From contig CAOLHI010000393.1 of assembly GCA_948474755.1 (NCBI GenBank), positions 62,001 to 126,000 of the forward strand: 64,000 bases of DNA, given 5' to 3'. The position numbers were made by a program, and so were the translations under genes. Positions 32,728-43,255 of this stretch are shown here, in pieces (position 1 is the first letter of the stretch; each line of letters starts with the position of its first letter). The DNA is from Ctenosaura bakeri. Lineage: Eukaryota > Chordata > Lepidosauria > Squamata > Iguanidae. The notes beneath the pieces are model-generated. The model saw nothing but the letters and a program-made list of their open reading frames with translations, did not search any database and was not told the origin of the DNA.

Positions 32728-32812
32728 TCCCGCCTCTCCCGACGGATCGAGGCGGTACTACAATAATACATCAATACATTAAAAACAATTAAAACATAAC
32801 CCATCCTCCCCA
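32690..32812. repeat. (TAA)n microsatellite plus retroelement-like end
   Basis: About twelve AAT/TAA units (32690-32727), followed by atcccgcctctcccgacgga, tcgaggcggtac and an A-rich stretch. The combination resembles the 3' end of a dispersed retroelement in reverse; I cannot name the family. Confidence 0.5.
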
Positions 32813-33580
32813 CCCAGACATAAACACTATGCTTGGGAATCTCTAGAGTAGGAGATGAATGTTAAAGAATGATCAATAACCTCATGCTGAGAAAACACTA
32901 GTAAGGGAACATTAAAAATGCCACAATTGGGGGCAATACATGGATGTTAATGATTTACTAGAAACTGCCTCTGCAATAGTGAATATCAGTGATGCAGAAA
33001 TGAGTAAGACAGAGACCCTTATGAGCCCCCTTCCCAGCCCATTAACTACATGGAGTCTTGGAATTAATTAGGGTCTTCTCACCCCCCCCCACTGCCTGCC
33101 AAGTTGCCTATAATTAGATTCTTCAATACAATATTTGGCTTAAACACGTTTCTTCAATCACTTTCTGAGAACTACAACTCCCAGGCACCCTAAGGAATTA
33201 ACCAAAGAGAACAGCTTAGGTGTACACAAGACCTAGCCATGTGTCATCATGTATGTGCTCCTTGTGTAATTGACAGTTGGCACAGTGTAATGATGATAGA
33301 AGGGTAGATTTGGATACAAAGATGCCTAAGTATGGTCCTTGGAAGTGTGGCTTTAGAAGGATAAGGTAAGCTTTTCTGCATGATGAAATGCTTATTGGAA
33401 TCCTAGTCTCTTGTAAAAAAAGCATTGCAAATTAGCCAACCCCACAGATTCCTATGAGACCTCTCCAATGTGGCTGCATGCAGAATGGCTTAGAGATAGA
33501 AATGCATTCTGTAGTTTTCTGTTTGCTAATCTTTACATTGCACTATTAGAAGTGCATGAAGCGCAAGACGTTTAAACTCA

Positions 33581-33782
33581 GCCCATTTCTGCACTACTTT
33601 GTTATAGTGCTATTATTCCACTCTCAACATCCTGTAGAATTCTGGGTTTGTAGTTTATTGAGGCCAAAGAGCTCTCTGACTGAGAATTCTAAATACCCCT
33701 CCCTAAACTGCAAAGCCCAGGATTCCATAGAGTATTGAAAGTGGAATAATAGCATTACAACAGGGTAGTGCGGAAATGGCCT
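33581..33782. mobile_element. Palindromic MITE, same family
   Basis: Arms gcccatttctgcactac and gtagtgcggaaatggc, with gttatagtgctattattcca mirrored by tggaataatagcattacaac. About 200 bp, non-coding. Confidence 0.78.
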
Positions 33783-34385
33783 CGGTTAAGCACTAGGGAG
33801 AGCTGAGTTAAGGAACCTATGTAAATGGCAATATGAGCAGAAATGTCCAAGGGTATAACCATGTTGTTTAAGTAAAACCAGCAAAAAATCTTGCGGCACC
33901 TTAAAAAGACTGAAAGGTTTTATTTGGCATAAATGTCCATAAAGAGCAGAAAAGACCATGGGATGCTGTCCATAAAATCTTACGCTAAATACATTTTAAG
34001 GTCTTTATTCTGCTCCAGACTAACCTGTTTATAATTTAAGTAGAATTATCTTGACTGCAATGTGAGAACATTCCATATGGATTATTTGCTGAGGTGTGGC
34101 TATGCACGGATATTGTAAACTACGAAAGTGGCCAAGCCCCTGAGCAAGGTGACGGGTGACATAACATCTTCATCGCTTTTAGAAGTACAGTATTTTTGAA
34201 GGACTCGTTGTACAAAGCAATTGCTACAGCCGTGATGTGCTAGATATTCCTAAACATATAATCAGTCTACCGTCTCCCTCAATAAGGAAGTACAGTTCAG
34301 TGTTGTTGAAACCTGTCTCCCAGCCTCACTTCATGCACCATTACAGTTTTAATGGTGGGCCACACACTAACATTGCAGAGCTATA

Positions 34386-34592
34386 GGCCATTTCTGCACT
34401 ACACTGTCACAGTGCTATTATTCCATTTTCAACAACTGTGGAATTCTGGGGGTTTGTCATTTACTGAGGCCAAAGAGCAATCTGGCTGAGAATTCTAAAG
34501 GCCCCTCCCTAAACTGCAAATCCCAGGATTCCATAGGATGCTGAAAATGGAATAATAGCAGCAGAACCCGTCTAGTGAAGAAATGGCAGCCT
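34386..34592. mobile_element. Palindromic MITE, same family
   Basis: ggccatttctgcactac at the left, gaagaaatggc at the right. Inner arms cagtgctattattccatttt and aaaatggaataatagcagca. About 205 bp, close in sequence to the copy at 33581. Confidence 0.75.
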
Positions 34593-34907
34593 CAGCCTAT
34601 CCATCTCAATCAGTAGTACAGTATGAGCATAATAAATAGGAATTGCATTTTCACTCTTGTCATTTTTCAATGTTAAAAAAAATTGATAGTGTCTCCTTTT
34701 CCTCCACAAAATATATGAACAGCCTTTTTTTTTTTTTTTGATGCTGAACAGGTAACAGCTACTATCCTGGATTTCCTTAACTTCTAGATTCCAACATTGT
34801 TTCCCCTTAACACCTGTTACTCTCATCTCACTGGCTTTAAAAAAAGAAAAAGGTTGAAGGGAATAATAACAAATAACAGTTTGTCTTATGAGTCTGTGTG
34901 TATATAT

Positions 34908-35100
34908 GTGTCTTCAAGTCACGGCAACACCACGAATTTCTTAGGGTTTTCTTAGGCAAGGAATATTCAGAGTTGATTTTCTCAGTTTCTGCCTCTGAAA
35001 TACAGCCTACTGCAGCATCTGGCGGTGTCTCCATCCAAGGACTAACCAGGGCCGACTCTGCTTAGCTTCCAAGATCAGATGGGATCTGGTACCTTTAGGG
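34908..35100 (-). mobile_element. SINE with 5S rRNA-like head, reverse
   Basis: Read on the minus strand, the head (35092 back to 35041) has gatctgatcttggaagcta-like 5S internal promoter sequence (tcttggaagctaagcagagt). It is followed by a body and a tail ending gacttgaagacaca. The tail resembles that of the tRNA-derived SINEs in this window. Confidence 0.72.
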
Positions 35101-35130
35101 AATTTTGACCCTCATATCTGTCCCCTAAAA

Positions 35131-35517
35131 GCACCACATTCGTCAGATCTTAGCAGCTAAGCAGAGTCAACTCTGGTTTGTAGTCGGATGGCAGACTGAA
35201 AAACGAATGCGAGGAGCCGCAGGTAGGCTATGGCCATTTCCACACTAGCCTGTTATAGTGCTATTATTCCACTTTCAATATCCTATGGAATCCTAGGGTT
35301 TGCAGTTTAGGGAGGCGCCTTTGAGGGGCTGCAGACCCCAGCATTCCATAAGATGTTGAAAGCGGAACAATAGCACTATAACAGGCTAGTGTGGAAATGG
35401 TCTGTACTTCAGAGCAAGGTACTAGCGAAACCACCTCTGAGCATTCCTTGCCTCAGAAAAACTTCTGATATTCATGGGGTTACCACCAGTCGACAGGCGA
35501 CTCGAAGGCACACACCT
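35131..35517 (+). mobile_element. SINE with 5S rRNA-like head, interrupted by a MITE
   Basis: The head (35131-35231) reads cgtcagatcttagcagctaa then gcagagtcaactctggttt, gtcggatggcagactg and aggtaggctatg, a clear 5S rRNA pattern. The body and tail continue at 35403-35517 (cctcagaaaaacttctgata, gtcgacaggcgactcgaagg). A 171-bp palindromic element (35232-35402) sits between. It lies immediately upstream of the WIPF2 promoter. Confidence 0.75.
35232..35402. mobile_element. Palindromic MITE inside the 5S-headed SINE
   Basis: The left end GGCCATTTCCACACTAGCCT and the right end AGGCTAGTGTGGAAATGG are inverted copies. The arms continue (gttatagtgctattattcc versus ggaacaatagcactataac). Non-coding. 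Insertion splits the SINE cleanly. Confidence 0.8.
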
Positions 35518-35519
35518 CC

Positions 35520-35793
35520 ATCTCTATTTAAACTGCGTCCTTTCCAATATGGCTGCTTTCCGCAGTACTTCCTCGTCTTTTTGACCTTTCCGTCATGGCC
35601 ACCGGTTAGATTTCCGCACTTCCTTCCTTCTTCCCTCAGGCACAGAAACGGAAAGAGGCGAAGTCAGTCTGCGCGTGCGTGTTGGCTGGGGGGAGTGTAC
35701 CTCGCCGCCATTTTGTTGTGGCAGCCGGCGGGCGGGCGGCTGTTTCCGGGTTGGAGGGCCCGGACTAGAGAGAGCCGCTGAGAGAGGCTGTGG
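35520..35793 (+). promoter_or_regulatory. WIPF2: CpG-rich WIPF2 promoter and non-coding exon 1
   Basis: This is the most GC- and CpG-rich part of the window. It holds a YY1-type motif GCCGCCATTTTG (about 35704-35715), GC-box-like gggcgggcgg (about 35728-35739), an imperfect NRF1-like TGCGCGTGCGTG (about 35670), and ETS-like CTTCC sites. A good donor (gtaagc at 35794) ends a putative non-coding exon 1 at 35793. The ATG lies in the next exon, after 14.3 kb of intron, as is usual for this gene. The transcription start is not determined; motif use is inferred. Confidence 0.75.
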
Positions 35794-37369
35794 GTAAGCA
35801 AGGAAGGCCCGGAGATTTGAAGGGATGCGTGTGGGAGAGTCTGGGGGGTATGCGGTCTTTTGTGAGAAAAGGGGAAAGAGGGTTTTTTGACGGAGAGGCT
35901 TGACATTTGACTTGTGTTTCTTTGGAGGCCAGGGGTTATGGGGTTGGCTGGGGAGTGGGAGAGTAGGGGTGGGGTTGAGAGGAGGCATATGAAGGTGATG
36001 ATGATGATAAAGAGAAAATGGGGTGTAACGAAGGGGGCGGAGAGGCACGACCAAGCTTGTATGTTGGGAACCTCAAAGGACGGAAGTTGGAACTACTGAA
36101 GGCGAATGTAAATGGGGGGAGGACTGTTTGCGTAGAGATGTGGGGGGTAGAGTTGATCAAAGGTAAATATTTGGTGTTGAGAAGTACAAAATGCTCGTCG
36201 TTTGCAAAGGGTGATGGCTTTGTCTCTGGGTTCAGGGGTGGCTCCCTTCCTCGTTCTCTGCCCCCTGTCCGTATGTAATTACTGTACTTGATGTCGATGC
36301 TGTTTTTCTTTTTTTCCTTTTCATACTCTGGGTAGCAAAGGAGTGGTGTCCTATTACCAAAACAAAAACCTTGGTGAATGATAAAGTTAAGGATGTTGGT
36401 CTGTAAGCATTTATGGAAGGGGTGGATCCAGACATTTCAGGTTTTACTTAGCCCAGTTCAGGACCAGGGATGCTTTTCAAGGAAGAGAAGTGTTGTGATA
36501 CTACAGGGAATGGTTGAGACAGATCAGTGAGTGGTGGGTGGTTCCTTAAGGATAGGTGGGGGTGAAGATGACAGGCTCTTAAAGTGGAGTAAAGTTATTG
36601 TGGGCTGTGAATTAAGGGAGACCTGTACGTAGAGGACTTGCTTTTATTTAGAAATGGTGTCAAGGGAGTATCTATAGGAGAGAAGTAGATGATGGCAACA
36701 GGAAATTGCTCTTTTTATTCCTTATGCTTCCATGTTGCTGGGAACTGGCATTCTGACACCAGAGGAGAAGAGTGTGTGTCCTGGAACAGTGTGGGTTTAT
36801 TTGGAGTGTCATCCTTTATCTATTGCCTATGAACTTCAAATGAGATGCTGAATATTGAAGAGAAAAGAAACAGAGATATATCTTATGTGTGTGCATGTGC
36901 TTGGAATATGAAACACATACAGTGAACAGATCATAATTATTTCCACAGCCAACTAAACTTTTGCTTTCTTCACAACTAGGGTCTTTCCCCGTGTCTTATA
37001 TTGGTCTTCTTGGTTCTATAAAAATGGCCTTTGGGGCACACTCGAGCTGTGGCCTCCTTTTTGTTCATTCCTCAAAGATAGGTGTGGTCAATCCAGGTTT
37101 AGCATTAGACTAAAGAGGGTGGAGAGTGGATGCACACTTCTCCACAGTGGAAGTTAAAGCACCTTCCTTAGCTGCTTACCTTAAAATGTTATCAGTATTT
37201 GTCTGACTGTGATGTTTGTTCACTAAATGTGTAGTTCTTTAAAAGTGAACATGCTTGTGAATGGAGGGTGTGGGCTGATTGTCAAGCAGAAGTAATCTGC
37301 TTGTAGAGACAGATCAAAGTAAAGAAGTAAAGTAAGATGGGAGATGTATCAAGGCAGCTTGTTAATCCA

Positions 37370-37495
37370 CTTCAAGGATGGGAAGCATGTTGTTGGACTG
37401 CAACTCCCAGCAGCATAGCAAGTGGTAAAGACTGCTGGGAGTTTTAGTCTAACAACTTCTTGAGGTCAGCATAGTTCCCAACCTTGATTCACTTT
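37370..37495. repeat. Imperfect palindromic repeat
   Basis: ttggactgcaactcccagca is mirrored by tgctgggagttttagtctaa. Same dispersed family, in WIPF2 intron 1. Confidence 0.5.
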
Positions 37496-40181
37496 CTCAT
37501 GGAGCAGAATTATAATTGATTGTTTTTTCATAAAACTTGCTTCTTCGTTCTCACCCTCCCTGCATTGAGAGTCCTTGCTTATTTGGGAGCACATTCTACT
37601 TGGGATCCAAATGGACAGTTTGAGCAATGATGAATTTTAATCTGGGTTCAATCCAGCTTCAAATATGTAGGAAGGTGTTGGACAAGATAAGACTTTTCAG
37701 TCTCATATTTGAAAAAAAAAATCAGTTGGATATGATTGATTTTATGTATCAGTGTTCATTTTTAAAATGCCATGCAAATATTCCTTTTGCATTTTTGCCT
37801 ATCTGGTACTCCTAATTTGCAATGTACTTTGCAATTTTGACTGCTTTTTCATACCTGGGGTAACTGATTGTCATTCTAAAACAAAGTGCAGTCTTCAGAG
37901 GTTGTGAAATCTCCTTCCATGCAGTGTTTTTTTAAAAAAGAGACACAGCCATCTCAGGCATCAATTTAGGTAATTGCTGTTTAGAGTAACTTCTGTTATG
38001 TTAAGAAGATCCTACTTATTAATCTAGTTGGGTCTCCAGTTTTAATACTCAGTTTGGAGCATTGCTTTTTCTTGATTTGATTGAAGCCATAATTGGTCTT
38101 GCTGCCCATTCCAGAATGACATACATGTTACTATACTATAGTCTGGTTCTAAGCCGTCTGACACATTGAATGCTCTCTCTGTCTGCAGTTGCCCATTCAT
38201 CCTTTTTCTGATCTTCTCTGTATCCCCTATGCGATCTGGTGGTGGCTGTGGGGATGGCAATTGTGTGCTTTAAGATCTTTTTTGGACTTCAACTTCCATA
38301 ATCTTTTGTCATTGGTTATGCAGGTTACACTGATGAAACTTTTTGGCCACTGTTATTCACTCTTGATCAGATATATAGAGAGGAATGCTCATTTAGACGT
38401 AAAGCTGTGACAGAACTTTATTGAATGGGTTCTTACCAATGAAATCAGTATACCAATGGGTGGGTAGTCCTTTACCATGTGTTTCACCCCTGCCCTGGTG
38501 GCTGAAATATTTAAACTGACTATCCCATGCAGGAGCAACATACAGAAAAGCAGTTGCTAAGATGAGTTTTGGCAAGCCATTGCTAGACTGTCTGTAAAAT
38601 GGGACTATTAATGATACATTTGCAGGGAGCCATAAAGTATTATGCAGTCTTGCTGAAGAATGCTTGTGTATCCACTGTATACAAATTTGCCCTCTAAGAA
38701 TAGTTGCCCGAGGGAAAAAATTAATTAGCTTTAAAATTGCCTGATTTCACCAGAATTATAGCCATTTATTATATTGCTAATTTGTTTTGTGATAAATTCC
38801 ATGGTTAGAAATAGAAATGTTTCTGAAGGCGAAGTACAGCAATGGAGAACCTCCTGGAGAAAATGTTAATGCAGAAAACCACTGTCTTAAGTAAGCTTGG
38901 ATTAATTTGTATATACTGTAGAAAATATGTATCGGTAGTAGAATAGTAACTCCTGTAGGCCTGGCTTTTCGTGGAGTGTCCAAAAAATACTTTACTAAAA
39001 AATACTTTACCAGCCAATATGGCTTCATTTGCCTGTGTGTGCCTGACCCTTCCATCTCTTCATCTTGGACAGTGTTACTGTACAAAACTGACTGAAACCA
39101 ACAGAATAGTACTATATACTTGCTAAACCAGTGATGCTAGAGCATACTTAATCCAATGTAGTAGGCTATGACTTGGAAAAATTAATGTCTGTAAGATGCC
39201 AGAAGATGCGAAATCTTTTGCTAGGTTATTGCAGTAAAAAATGTTTTAAAATTACTCCAGGTTTATTTACACTGTTGAATCACAAAAAACCAGTCCAAAT
39301 TAGACTGTTCTGTAACATTTCTGGAAAGCGTTCCTGCACCAGTTCTGGTATATGTCACAAGAATGAAGCTGTGTAGCTTGGGGTCTACATGTATGAGTCT
39401 CCTAAGAGTTGAAAATCTTCCTTCGTGTCTTTTATTTGACCAGTAATCTGGCCTGAGCAGGCCACGCTTCTTTTTACTGGATTCCTTGTGTATAAAATGG
39501 AAATAATCGCCAATCACTTTGGTGGCATTGTGGTGGTACTGCGCAGGTGAACAAGGATTGAAAAAAAATTCAAATGTTAAATCAACATGATATAGAGATT
39601 TTCCAAATGTGGTAGCTGTTTCTTTGTCATGCATTGAGCAAGAAGTTTCCTGTTCTTGCTGTTTATTCCTGTTGTTTCTGTTCAAAGCTCAAAGATGTTT
39701 AATGCTTTAATGGTCATAATATTCACAAACACCTTGAAAGGCAGGCAGATAGTTAACTAGTCCTGCTGTTGGTTGTCAGTTCCCTGTGGAAAGTAACTAT
39801 GTACAATGATGTCATCAGGAAGCAATATCATTTCTTCTGGGTTTGTTGCTTATCAGATACTCAGATACCTTTCTGCCCTTTTCCTCCCCTTCCCACACCT
39901 TTGTCACCTGGCTCCCACCTATATTTCACTTCCTGTAAATCTGGAGAGTATCTTTGGCAAAGTCAGAGGCCAGTCCAGGCCTGCTGAAGAATATGCTTGT
40001 ACCTTATGGCTAACTAGCTGAAATTATACTGAAAGGGCATGAGGTTTCCTAGCTGATGATCTGTTTCATGCTAGGATGGAACCACAGATTGCAAGTCAGT
40101 GAAAGCAGTTAGTAAAATATAAAAATCCAGTACTAGCCTTTCTTCAAGGGGATTGCTACAGGTATACCTCAGTTAATAAAG

Positions 40182-40249
40182 TTAATAAAGTAGCTGTATT
40201 TCTGGGATTTACTTTTTAATAAAGTAGCTGTATTTCTGGGATTTACTTT
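40182..40249 (+). repeat. Perfect 34-bp tandem duplication
   Basis: Unit TTAATAAAGTAGCTGTATTT plus 14 more bases, at 40182-40215 and 40216-40249, with no differences. In WIPF2 intron 1. Confidence 0.92.
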
Positions 40250-43076
40250 TTTAACAGAAACTTTCGTATCAGAGGTAGAAATAACATGGAAAGAATGGAG
40301 ATAGGTTCCTATACCACAAGAAAGAGCAGCAGTTCAACATGCTTCAGCAAACTTTCTATTCAAAACTACCATGTGTACGTAAAATGAAATGATCAGGTCA
40401 GGTAAACATAAGTAAACAAAGCCAATTTGAATCTTCTAAAGATCATTTGAAAGCTTCTTCTAAAATGCATCCTGGGATAATTTTTTTCATTCAACAGCTT
40501 CCACTTTTCTTATGATTTTCATTTTGGTGGTGAGGTTTATACATCTGTGCCAGGGTATCTGGTGAGGCAGGCTAGTCTGCATTCTCCTTTTCCTTCTGTT
40601 TTGCTCAGCAAGTGATTCTGGAGGCAGCAATTTACCTTGCCTGTTGTATGAAAGCACATAGCTACAATAGGATCACCTAAAGTAGAATTACACTCTTTCC
40701 CAGGTCAAGCTTTATTGGATTGCGTACTGCAGACATGCTACTGCAACAAAACACTGGACGTCTGCCTTTCTCCAGCCCTGCTTCACCATCTTTCCAGTGT
40801 CAATGATGCAATAAAATAAAATATCCCAGCGAGACAGAAAACAAGAAAAATGGGGGAGCTAGGCTGGGTTCCCATAAAGAATCTTTGTAAAAAGGAGCTG
40901 CTTAGTCAGAGACTTTGTAAGCTGAGATATACCTGTATCTAAATTGTGAAATTACTAAGAAAAAATAAAAATTTGTTTTGGCCATTAATTTCCCTTAGCA
41001 TGTACATTTCCCTTAGCATGTTCCTTTCCCATCTACAAAACAGAAACAAGTAATTTACTTTTCTGTATTCTTGTGATTCAATAAAATTTGAATAAGTTCC
41101 ACTTCTCCCGTATCACACTCTATATATTCACCTGAACTTCTTTTCCTGATGAAAACTGCTCTGACGTCAGGAAAGATGAAATGTTTACTCTCAGCTTTTA
41201 TGAATGTATGAGACATATCTAAATTGGTTCTTTCCCTAGTTCAGTCTGCTCAGTCTAGATTGTGAACTCTTTATATATTGCGTAATGCATATAACTTTAG
41301 TAATAATATAAGTGTAAACACTGTCAAGTCTTGATGATGATTCATAATTCATCATTGGTTCTCCAGTAGTTGCACTATCATTGATGGTGTTGATTAGTTT
41401 CTTTATGTAATTAAGTTGTGGTGGTCATCTTGTCAAATAGTTACTTTAAATTAAACATCTATCTTTGTACAAGAAGTGATCTACACATCTGCAAGTGAGG
41501 TCATTCTCAGTAGGTTGTGGTATTCACAGCGTGCTTTTGCAGCAGCACTGTCTGTTGAAAGCTGAAGGTAGTTACTAGAAATGTTGTGATATTTTCTGAA
41601 ATGTTCTTATATAGCACTGGACATGTGTTAAAACTCTCAGTCTTGACCTGCTGTTTGGTAGTCTGCCATCTTAAGTTGCATTTTAAATTTAAGAATCCTT
41701 ATCTCAGCTGTTAAATATTTTTGCCAAAGTTTTGGGAGCCAGAACAACTACAATACAGGATGTTTGTTGGATATAGGGAGGGAGGGAGGCAGGCCAAGAA
41801 TTGTACAAAGTAGTATCCAGGTAGCCATCTTTTAAAATAATTTAAGTAGATGAAGCTAAAGTTAATAATAGTGATGGTGAAAATCCTGAAGGGATCTTTT
41901 GAACAATTCCTTATCATAGGTCCAGGTTAGAAATAGCACTGATATTTATTGAAATATACTAATGGAGCCAGATATAACTTTTCAGGAAGCACTGCTACAA
42001 AGCAGTTGTAACAACTTTGCATAGTGTGGCAACTATGTGCCCATGGTCATGCTGCAGGTAGAATTAATCAATGCACATAACATGATTGTGTGTGGGAATG
42101 ACAGATCAGTGGTAGTACTGGTAGGTGCCCTCTCTGGATCAGTATTTATGATTTTTCATAATCTATCCAGCATGTGTATCTTTAGTAGCCAATATGTTAA
42201 CTATGAGAGTTGTTTAATTTCTCTGTTCGTTATGAAGCTGATTTGGTAACAGGATATCCTATTGTTATTATGGTATTATACACATGTATGCATTCTTCAT
42301 GGAAGACAAAAGGTACCAGAAGAGTGATCCTGTGGAATTCTGTCACAACTGCTGTCTGTCAAGTGAGCAAGTAAACAGAATCTCCTCATTGTATAGTGAT
42401 TTGTAGTATTTAGTGTTTCAATTGCATTTAAAAAACTTTATTAAGGTAGTCAGTCTTGTTCAATCTGTTGTTCCTCCTTTATCCACTTGTTTAAAGTGAC
42501 GTTTAGATTATTTGCGACAGGTCTGACTACCGTAGTGGGAAAGAGCAAAGTTTCAAACAATGAGGTGTGTGTTGTTTGCACTTTAGATTTCCCTTGGAGA
42601 CTGAGAGCTGTCAATCAAACTATCTAGTTTGAAATTTTGTTGCTCAGGAAGAATCTGCCAAAATTTCTGTACAACATGGACAGGTTTGAATGTGGTGGTC
42701 TGTCATTGTGTGCTTTTGTGTTATGAAATTACTAAGTCACAGTTGCTAAAAGAGTTGCTCAAGTTCTCCACATAACCTGTTACCTTGTAAAATTTTACAG
42801 GGATAAAAGGGAGAATTGGATAATATGTTCCTCTTTTCTGGGTGGAATGTATGGCTTTATAGGTTAGACTTAATATTTCTTTTATTCTTTTCTCTAGTTT
42901 TAATCAGTACTTTAATATTTGTCTCATTTCCGAGGAATCTGGCATTGCATTTTTCAGTGCAGTCCTGTGAATTGGATATCTGAATAAATTGGACAAATTA
43001 AGCAAGTGAGTTGCATATGCATTTTAGCTGCATTTTTCACTTTAAGGATAAAACTAGTTTAGTTGTGCATAATATT

Positions 43077-43255
43077 TGTTGTTGTTGTGTGCCTTCAAGT
43101 CATTTTTGACTTGTGGCAACTCTGCCATGGGGTTTTTGGAGTCTGAGTGTGTGTGATGCGCCCAAGGTCACTCAGTGGGTTTCCATGGCCAAATTGAACC
43201 TGGTCTTCAGGATTGTAGTCCATCGCTCAAACCCACTACACCAAGCTGGCTCTCA
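43077..43255 (-). mobile_element. tRNA-derived CORE/MIR-like SINE, reverse
   Basis: ttgttgttgttgtgtgcctt tail, then aagtcatttttgacttgtgg, cccaaggtcactcagtgggt (core) and the reversed head acccactacaccaagctggc. In WIPF2 intron 1. Confidence 0.82.

Noticed and set aside
35131..35231. A genuine 5S rRNA gene
   Set aside because: Only the internal part of 5S is matched, with many changes, and it continues into a SINE body; it is a 5S-derived SINE head.
35593..36054. Minus-strand 153-codon proline-rich open frame over the WIPF2 promoter
   Set aside because: It arises from the GC-rich CpG island and G-rich intron start; composition is low-complexity, and no splice or conservation signal supports it.
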